A stretch of 5,773 nt of DNA from Hyphomicrobiales bacterium (GTDB taxonomy: Bacteria; Pseudomonadota; Alphaproteobacteria; Rhizobiales; Aestuariivirgaceae). The stretch is taken from the NCBI GenBank assembly GCA_013002595.1, contig JABDJG010000419.1, positions 1-5,773 of the forward strand, written 5' to 3'. The notes under the pieces were generated by a model. That model was given only the letters and a program-made list of their open reading frames with translations. It was not told the DNA's origin and made no database searches. The first letter of the stretch is position 1, and each line of letters starts with the position of its first letter. Below, one piece after another: positions 1 through 4,786 of the stretch. Both the position numbers and the translations under genes were made by a program.

Positions 1-828
1 CTGCGGCACGCTCTCAACGATCGGTCCCGGCACCTGCATCTCCAGCCGCCCGACGATCTTTTGACCCTCGACCTTGGCCGGCTTGTCATGCACCGGCAGC
101 AGAAACTTGTAATTGTTAAGCAGCTTCTTGATGGCGCCCTTTTCAGCCCGCTTGGAACCGGCGTGATTGCCGGTCACCTGCGGTTCCATGAACTGGGTCT
201 GACGCACCTGGGTCACGATCTGCTCATGGATATTGTAGATCACGTCACCGCAGATGCAGGCGATCCCTTCAGCGGTCTCCACCATGACATTCATCGAACC
301 TTCGGTATGCGCGTTGGCCGCCTCGCACCACACGCCGGGGATGATCTCCTCGCCGCCGGTGATCTCCAGATCAAGGAACCGCAGCGCATCCTGGGTGTGC
401 AGCCGCTCGATCAGATGCTGGATGTCGGGCTTGGGATACTGTGGATGCATCAGCCCGGAAACCGAGCATTCCAGCTCACGCCGGTTCAGCACGACTGTCG
501 TGTTCATGTTGAAATGATCGTCCTTGCCGGCGTGGTCGATATGCAGGTGGGTGTGCAGCACATAGCGCACATCGCCCATCTTGACACCGTGCTTGGCAAG
601 CTGGTTCTCGATCATGTTGTCATGGAACTGCAGGCCGCGCATACCGAGCGATTCCATGATCGCATTGTCGCGGTAGCCGGTGTCGACGACGATCGGATAG
701 GCACCGCCGAGGATCAAAAAGCCATAGACCGGCACCCGCCGGATGCGGCCACACTCATGTCCAAGGACCAGAAAACTGGTCTCCAGCTCGATGTCGCCAT
801 AATCGAGAATCTTGATTTCCAGTGCCAT
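1..828 (-). CDS. Metallo-beta-lactamase-fold hydrolase, N-acyl homoserine lactonase-like (3' end outside window)
   Basis: Translating the minus strand from the ATG at 828 gives 276 codons with no stop before the left edge, so the C-terminus is missing. The protein has the metal-ligand set of the MBL-fold lactonases. HTHLHIDHAG at residues 92-101 supplies the HxHxDH motif (H94, H96, D98, H99). H174 lies in AHTEGSM, D195 in CICGDV (bridging Asp) and H247 in LLPVHDK. This arrangement resembles AiiA/AttM-type N-acyl homoserine lactonases, which hydrolyse lactone rings with two metal ions in the cytoplasm; no signal peptide is visible. The start is supported by GGGAGA six bases upstream. The gene follows the amidohydrolase by 51 bases on the same strand, so it is probably the last gene seen of the operon. 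Next to a molybdenum hydroxylase and an amidohydrolase, a catabolic lactone or ester substrate seems at least as likely as a quorum-sensing signal. Fold and family are well supported; the substrate is inferred. Confidence 0.9.
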   Translation of the reverse strand, partial: MALEIKILDYGDIELETSFLVLGHECGRIRRVPVYGFLILGGAYPIVVDTGYRDNAIMESLGMRGLQFHDNMIENQLAKHGVKMGDVRYVLHTHLHIDHAGKDDHFNMNTTVVLNRRELECSVSGLMHPQYPKPDIQHLIERLHTQDALRFLDLEITGGEEIIPGVWCEAANAHTEGSMNVMVETAEGIACICGDVIYNIHEQIVTQVRQTQFMEPQVTGNHAGSKRAEKGAIKKLLNNYKFLLPVHDKPAKVEGQKIVGRLEMQVPGPIVESVPQ

Positions 829-834
829 TGATCG

Positions 835-840
835 TCTCCC
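835..840 (-). promoter_or_regulatory. Ribosome binding site of the MBL-fold hydrolase gene
   Basis: On the minus strand GGGAGA ends six bases before the ATG at 828. It is a good Shine-Dalgarno match and fixes this ATG as the start. It sits directly after a run of nine A residues. Confidence 0.75.
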
Positions 841-849
841 TTTTTTTTT
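841..849 (-). repeat. A9 homopolymer in the 51-base intergenic gap
   Basis: Nine consecutive T on the plus strand (nine A on the coding strand) lie directly upstream of the Shine-Dalgarno of the MBL gene. It is the only AT-rich patch in this GC-rich window. An A-rich leader next to the Shine-Dalgarno can keep the ribosome site unstructured and raise translation. The tract could also vary in length by slippage. The gap (829-879) contains no clear -35/-10 pair; a TATAAA overlaps the tract start but has no convincing -35 partner. Confidence 0.6.
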
Positions 850-879
850 ATAATGCTCCGCGTCCAGCGGTCCGGTTGA

Positions 880-1761
880 TTAGAGTTGATAGACCCGCGC
901 CGCGGTGCCGTGAAAAATTGCCTTCTGCTGGTTCTTTGCCAACCCTGCAGCCGCGGATTGGAACGCCTTTGTCAGATCGCTGTAGCTGGTCCACAGTTTC
1001 TCGATCGGGAAGTTGGAGCCGAACAGGCAGCGCTTGGCGCCAAATATCTCCAACGTGTCGGTCAGCATGGATTTGACGTGGCCGGCATCGTTGCGATGGA
1101 TGAACGTCCCAAAGGCCGACAGCTTGCTGACAACATTTGGTTCGCCTGCAAGCTGTTTCATGCCCGCGCGCCAGGTCGCCCTGCCCTGATCGGAGAGATC
1201 TTCCAGCATGCCGGCATGTTGCAGGATGAAGGTCACGCCCGGGCAGGCACGGGCAAGTTTGGCCGCACCTGCCATCTGACCGGCAAAGACCTGCAGATCA
1301 AATGCCCAGCCATAGTCTGCCAGCCGGGCAATATTGCGCTGGACCACCGGATCGGTCGGCAAATCGGGATGCGCTGCAAACCGGTACATAGCGTTTTCGT
1401 GCCAGTGCAATTGCTGGCGCACGCCGCGCATCAACGCGTATCCTTGCAGCCGGTCAAGTTGCGGGCGCACGTCATCCACCGTGAAATCGGCATAAGCCAC
1501 AAGCCCGTGCGGCCAGCCGGTCTCATCGGAAACCGATTGCACCCAGGCGGCCTCGTCGGCAAACCAGTTCGGCGCCCAGTTGGCCTGCACGTAAACCGAC
1601 TTGATGACCCCCGACCCGTCGATATCGGCAAGGTACTCATCAATCAGATAATCACGCTTGATTGCCTCATAGGGCCCGAATATGCGCGGTTGCATGGGGC
1701 CGAGCAGCCACGGCAGGTCGGCCTGGCGCCAGATGTGATGATGGGCATCGATGATCTGCAT
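880..1761 (-). CDS. Amidohydrolase_2 family TIM-barrel hydrolase (2-pyrone-4,6-dicarboxylate lactonase-like)
   Basis: A 293-residue protein, the normal length for this family (predicted TIM-barrel metal-dependent hydrolases, COG3618 type). These enzymes hydrolyse lactones, amides or similar bonds in the cytoplasm; relatives include L-fuconolactonase and the PDC lactonase LigI. The N-terminus has the diagnostic DAHHHIW (residues 5-11; H7 and H9 are the first-strand ligands). Further on are QANW (59-62), QHAG (181-184, the family's usual strand-end His) and a C-terminal FGSNFP (247-252), where many relatives have GSDWP. The ATG at 1761 was chosen because the conserved MQIIDAHHH starts there, AGGGA lies nine bases upstream, and it overlaps the stop of the VWA gene as TGATG. 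A start 13 codons earlier would add a non-conserved extension. Overlap with coxE and same-strand packing place it in the operon, where it could open a ring formed by the molybdenum hydroxylase. Substrate unknown. Confidence 0.92.
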   Translation of the reverse strand: MQIIDAHHHIWRQADLPWLLGPMQPRIFGPYEAIKRDYLIDEYLADIDGSGVIKSVYVQANWAPNWFADEAAWVQSVSDETGWPHGLVAYADFTVDDVRPQLDRLQGYALMRGVRQQLHWHENAMYRFAAHPDLPTDPVVQRNIARLADYGWAFDLQVFAGQMAGAAKLARACPGVTFILQHAGMLEDLSDQGRATWRAGMKQLAGEPNVVSKLSAFGTFIHRNDAGHVKSMLTDTLEIFGAKRCLFGSNFPIEKLWTSYSDLTKAFQSAAAGLAKNQQKAIFHGTAARVYQL

Positions 1762-2879
1762 CACGCTGCTTCCCTGCCGAGTGCCAGTAGGCGGTCGCAC
1801 AGCACCTCCACCGAGCTGCCGCCATCGAGATGATCAACGAACGGCAACACCGCCTGCATTGCTGCCGTCTCGGGCAGGTAATCGCGTCCGGTCGCCAGGG
1901 GTGTCAGCCAGACCAGTTTCCAGGACAGCCTCGACAGTTGCTCGACGGCATCGGCCAACGCACCATGATCGCCGCGCTCAAGGCCATCCGACAGCACGAT
2001 AACTGCCGCCCCGCGGGCAAAGCCGGCATAACGAGGAATGGCAAGGAACGCCTGCAGTGCATCGCCAAGGCGGGTACCACCGTCCCAATCGGCAACGGTT
2101 CCAGCTGCAAGCGCCAGCGCCTGCACCCGGTTGCGAACTTTCATTGCACGGGTAATACGCGTCAGCCTTGTTCCCAGCGTGAAAACCTCTACCCGACGGC
2201 CAGCCCGGGCCAGCGCATGGGCAAAGCGCAGATAACCATCCGTCTGCTGTTTCATCGAACCGGAAACATCGATCAGCAACACAATCCGCCTCTGCCGCAT
2301 GCGCCGTTCGAGCCGCGGCAATTCTATAACCTCGCCATCGCGCTGCACCGCCTGGCGCAGCATTTTGCGCATGTTGAGACTGGCACCGCGGTGGGCCGGG
2401 CCCCGGCGGTACGATTTGCGCATCGGCAACCGCTCAGGCGCTGTTCGGCGGAACCGCCGCAGGGCCGCTGCCTCACCGGTCTCGGCAAACCGGCGCACAT
2501 TCAGCATCTCCGCACCGGTCGCCTCACCGCCCGATTCACTGGTCTCGTCAGGCGCCGGCGGCTCGGCATCGCCGGCCCCATCATCGCCCACCAGAATATC
2601 GTCATCGTCCTCACTGCCCGGCGCCGGTGCCGCAATGACCTGGCCCATGAAGTGCCAGCGGAACAGCAGGTCAAACTCCTCCATGCGTTCTGGTGGCGGG
2701 GCCAGCGTTGCCTTTGCCGCGCGATGGATATCGTCCATCGCGCGCGGGCCCAGCAGTCCGATCGCCTCGACAAAACTCATCGTCTGCTCCGGCGCAACGG
2801 CAAAGCCGCTGCCTCTGAGGATCCCGGCAAAGGCCACAAACGGCTCGGCGGCACGCGGCAATGCTTCAAGCTCGGTCAT
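1761..2879 (-). CDS. coxE: CoxE-like VWA domain protein (molybdenum-hydroxylase maturation partner)
   Basis: A 372-residue protein with a C-terminal von Willebrand A domain of the CoxE type. The MIDAS metal site is DVSGS (residues 204-208), with the Thr of GGTRLGD (T269) and D298 in VLSDG. The N-terminal half is helical, followed by a strongly acidic stretch (about 89-118, including EDDDD) and a basic stretch rich in Arg (about 139-200), both typical of linkers in this family. Oligotropha CoxE is of similar size (about 400 residues). CoxE-type proteins work with the CoxD AAA+ ATPase in maturing the metal centre of molybdenum hydroxylases, probably as a MoxR/VWA chaperone pair. The start at 2879 gives MTELEALP and an ATGA overlap with the coxD stop. 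A longer in-frame extension to 3026 would run inside coxD and looks non-native. The family is certain; the symbol reflects homology to cox genes, not CO oxidation. Confidence 0.9.
   Translation of the reverse strand: MTELEALPRAAEPFVAFAGILRGSGFAVAPEQTMSFVEAIGLLGPRAMDDIHRAAKATLAPPPERMEEFDLLFRWHFMGQVIAAPAPGSEDDDDILVGDDGAGDAEPPAPDETSESGGEATGAEMLNVRRFAETGEAAALRRFRRTAPERLPMRKSYRRGPAHRGASLNMRKMLRQAVQRDGEVIELPRLERRMRQRRIVLLIDVSGSMKQQTDGYLRFAHALARAGRRVEVFTLGTRLTRITRAMKVRNRVQALALAAGTVADWDGGTRLGDALQAFLAIPRYAGFARGAAVIVLSDGLERGDHGALADAVEQLSRLSWKLVWLTPLATGRDYLPETAAMQAVLPFVDHLDGGSSVEVLCDRLLALGREAA
1771..1775 (-). promoter_or_regulatory. Ribosome binding site of the amidohydrolase gene
   Basis: AGGGA on the minus strand lies nine bases before the ATG at 1761 and inside the last codons of the VWA gene. 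It supports the internal start that overlaps the upstream stop (TGATG), a typical arrangement for translational coupling by reinitiation. Confidence 0.6.
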
Positions 2880-3757
2880 GCCGCCACCCCGCTGATGATC
2901 TGATCGAGATTGGGTGTGATGAAACTGAGATCGTCCTGGTCTTTGAGCGCCACGCCAATCGCGCGCCGGAACGCATTCGGCCAGTCGGCGCCTTGCGCGT
3001 TGAGCAAAGTGGCGGCTTCGGCCCACTCTACCGTCTCGGCGACACCGGGCGGTTTGGCCAGCGGCTGCGCCCGAAGCCGGCTGACGGCGGCAACCACCTT
3101 GTCAGCGGTCTCACGCGCCACCGAGCTTGCCCGCATCATGACGATACTGGCTTCGCGCTGAGGATCGGGATATTCGATCCAGTGATAGACACAGCGCCGG
3201 CGCAGCGCCTCATGCAGCTCGCGCGTGCGGTTTGACGTCAGGACGACGACCGGCCGCTGATCCGACCTGATGGTGCCGCGCTCGGGGATCGAAATCTGGA
3301 AATCAGACAGGAATTCGAGCAGAAATGCCTCGAACTCATGGTCCGACCGGTCGATCTCATCGATCAGCAGCAGCGCATTGCCGCCGGCCTGCAGGGCATC
3401 GAGCATCGGCCGGGCGATCAGGAACTCGTCCTTGTAGATATTGACGTACTCCTCGCCGGCCTGGCGGATCGCCAGCATCTGGCGCGGGTAGTTCCATTCA
3501 TAAAGCGCCGCACCTGCATCGATGCCCTCATAGCACTGCAGCCGGATCAACCGCCGGCCGAGCACCGAGGCGAGCGCCTTGGCAGCTTCCGTCTTGCCGA
3601 CACCGGGTGCGCCCTCCAGCAGCAATGGCTTGCCGAGGGCAAGCGCCAGATAGGCCGCCGTTGCCAGATCATCGTCGGCCAGATACTGCGCCCCCAGGAG
3701 CGCATCATGCAGCTCGGGCGGCGATCCTATACCAGCGATGACGGGGTTGACTGGCAT
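2876..3757 (-). CDS. coxD: CoxD-like MoxR-family AAA+ ATPase
   Basis: A 293-residue AAA+ ATPase, essentially the length of Oligotropha CoxD (about 295). Walker A is GAPGVGKT (residues 49-56), Walker B is LLLIDEID (129-136), sensor 1 is N176 in LTSNRT, and the Arg-rich ALRRRC (184-189) is the likely arginine finger. The segment CYEGIDAGAALYEWNY (75-90) is characteristic of the CoxD/MoxR group. CoxD is a membrane-associated chaperone required to assemble the CO dehydrogenase molybdenum-copper centre, and relatives occur beside many other molybdenum hydroxylases. Here it lies directly between the molybdenum-subunit gene (2-base gap) and the VWA gene (ATGA overlap). This is the conserved ATPase-then-VWA order and implies co-translation of the pair. 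The ATG at 3757 has only a weak AAGG upstream, consistent with coupling to the preceding stop. The client is inferred to be the split molybdenum enzyme encoded upstream. Confidence 0.94.
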   Translation of the reverse strand: MPVNPVIAGIGSPPELHDALLGAQYLADDDLATAAYLALALGKPLLLEGAPGVGKTEAAKALASVLGRRLIRLQCYEGIDAGAALYEWNYPRQMLAIRQAGEEYVNIYKDEFLIARPMLDALQAGGNALLLIDEIDRSDHEFEAFLLEFLSDFQISIPERGTIRSDQRPVVVLTSNRTRELHEALRRRCVYHWIEYPDPQREASIVMMRASSVARETADKVVAAVSRLRAQPLAKPPGVAETVEWAEAATLLNAQGADWPNAFRRAIGVALKDQDDLSFITPNLDQIISGVAA

Positions 3758-3759
3758 GC

Positions 3760-4782
3760 TCAGACCATGCCTTGCGGCTGTGCGCCGCCGATCGACTGGA
3801 GGCCGCGCAGCACTTTTTCCGGCGTGATCGGCAGATCATCGACCCGGACACCGACCGCGTTGAAGACCGCATTGGCGACCGCCGGCAACACCGGGTTGGC
3901 GCACATTTCACCCGGGCCCTTGCCGCCATAGGGTCCATCCGGTGCCGGCCGCTCCAGAATGGCAATGTCGTGGGGTGCAATATCGCCCGGGCCTGGCATC
4001 AGATAGTGATTGAAATCGACTGGTCCATGCGAGCGATCGGGATAATAAGGCTCGGTTGTCTCCCAAAGCGCATGGCTCATGCCCATCCAGGCGCCGCCGG
4101 TGAGCTGCTGTTCGACCAGCCGCGGGTTGAGTGCCCGGCCGACCTCGTAAGCTGAATTGATCTTAATGACATCGACATCGCCGGTCTCATCATCGACTTC
4201 GACATCGACGACAAGCGCCGCATGGGCAAAACACGATACCGGCGTCATCTCGCCGGTCTCGCGGTCGACCTCCGACATCGGGATCAGGAAGATACCGCGT
4301 CCCGACACCGTCTTGCCCTGCTTGAACTGGGCTGCACCGCAGGCTTCGGCCGTTGAGATCGACCGTGACGGCGCACCGCGCACATGGATATTGCCTTTGC
4401 CATCGGTCTCAAGGTCGGCGGCATTGACCTCCAGCTCTTCAGCCGCCGCATCGAGCATCACGGCGCGCGCTTCCTGGGCCGCCTGAATGACCGCATTGCC
4501 GACCCGGTGCGTGCCGCGCGAGGCAAACGAGCCCATGCAGTGCGGCCCGGTATCGCTGTCAGCGGTATCGACATAGACATCCTCAACCGGCACACCAAGC
4601 GTTTCAGCCGCAATCTGCCGGGTCACCGACTTCATGCCCTGGCCAAGATCGATCGATGACAGTGCAACCGAGAATTTGCCGTCCGGGTTGGAATGAACCA
4701 GCGCCTGGCTCGGATCACCGCCCAGATTCATGCCGATCGGGTAGTTGATAGTGGCAAAGCCGCGTCCTTTGTGTATCGCCAT
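3760..4782 (-). CDS. Molybdenum hydroxylase, separate second molybdopterin-binding (MoCoBD_2) subunit
   Basis: A 340-residue protein matching only the C-terminal half of the large subunit of xanthine dehydrogenase/aldehyde oxidase/4-hydroxybenzoyl-CoA reductase-type enzymes. It starts where the second molybdopterin-binding domain starts in fused relatives (KGRGFATINYPIG, residues 5-17). It continues with DLGQG (45-49), QIAAETLGVP (56-65), FASRGTHRVGNAV (86-98), the NPRLVEQQLTGG region and KGPGEM near the end, whose E292 is the expected catalytic base (equivalent to Glu1261 of bovine xanthine oxidase). The enzyme would transfer a water-derived oxygen to a C-H bond of the substrate. The ATG at 4782 is preferred because AGGAG lies 11 bases upstream; the alternative TTG at 4818 would overlap the upstream gene. 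Only four bases separate it from the stop of the first-domain gene, in a different reading frame. Eubacterium barkeri nicotinate dehydrogenase has a comparable split (NdhL/NdhM), but that similarity does not prove the substrate. Confidence 0.9.
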   Translation of the reverse strand: MAIHKGRGFATINYPIGMNLGGDPSQALVHSNPDGKFSVALSSIDLGQGMKSVTRQIAAETLGVPVEDVYVDTADSDTGPHCMGSFASRGTHRVGNAVIQAAQEARAVMLDAAAEELEVNAADLETDGKGNIHVRGAPSRSISTAEACGAAQFKQGKTVSGRGIFLIPMSEVDRETGEMTPVSCFAHAALVVDVEVDDETGDVDVIKINSAYEVGRALNPRLVEQQLTGGAWMGMSHALWETTEPYYPDRSHGPVDFNHYLMPGPGDIAPHDIAILERPAPDGPYGGKGPGEMCANPVLPAVANAVFNAVGVRVDDLPITPEKVLRGLQSIGGAQPQGMV

Positions 4783-4786
4783 GGGT

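Noticed and set aside
61..831. Plus-strand open frame of 256 codons opposite the MBL gene
   Set aside because: Antisense shadow. The opposite strand encodes all metal ligands of an MBL-fold lactonase and remains open to the window edge.
858..870. Small inverted repeat CCGC-5-GCGG in the gap after the amidohydrolase, considered as a terminator
   Set aside because: The stem is only 4 bp, and on the transcribed strand it is followed by A residues, not a U-run, so it does not fit an intrinsic terminator.
886..1833. Long plus-strand open frame (315 codons) opposite the amidohydrolase gene
   Set aside because: It is an antisense shadow in GC-rich DNA. The minus-strand product has clear family motifs, while the plus product has none.
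1830..2903. Plus-strand open frame of 357 codons opposite the VWA gene
   Set aside because: No recognisable motif, biased His/Arg/Gln composition typical of an antisense frame, and complete overlap with coxE, which has an intact MIDAS site.
2880..3026. 49-codon N-terminal extension of the VWA protein
   Set aside because: It lies wholly inside the conserved coxD C-terminus, has shadow-like Arg/Gln/His-rich composition, and the ATG at 2879 forms a standard ATGA overlap.
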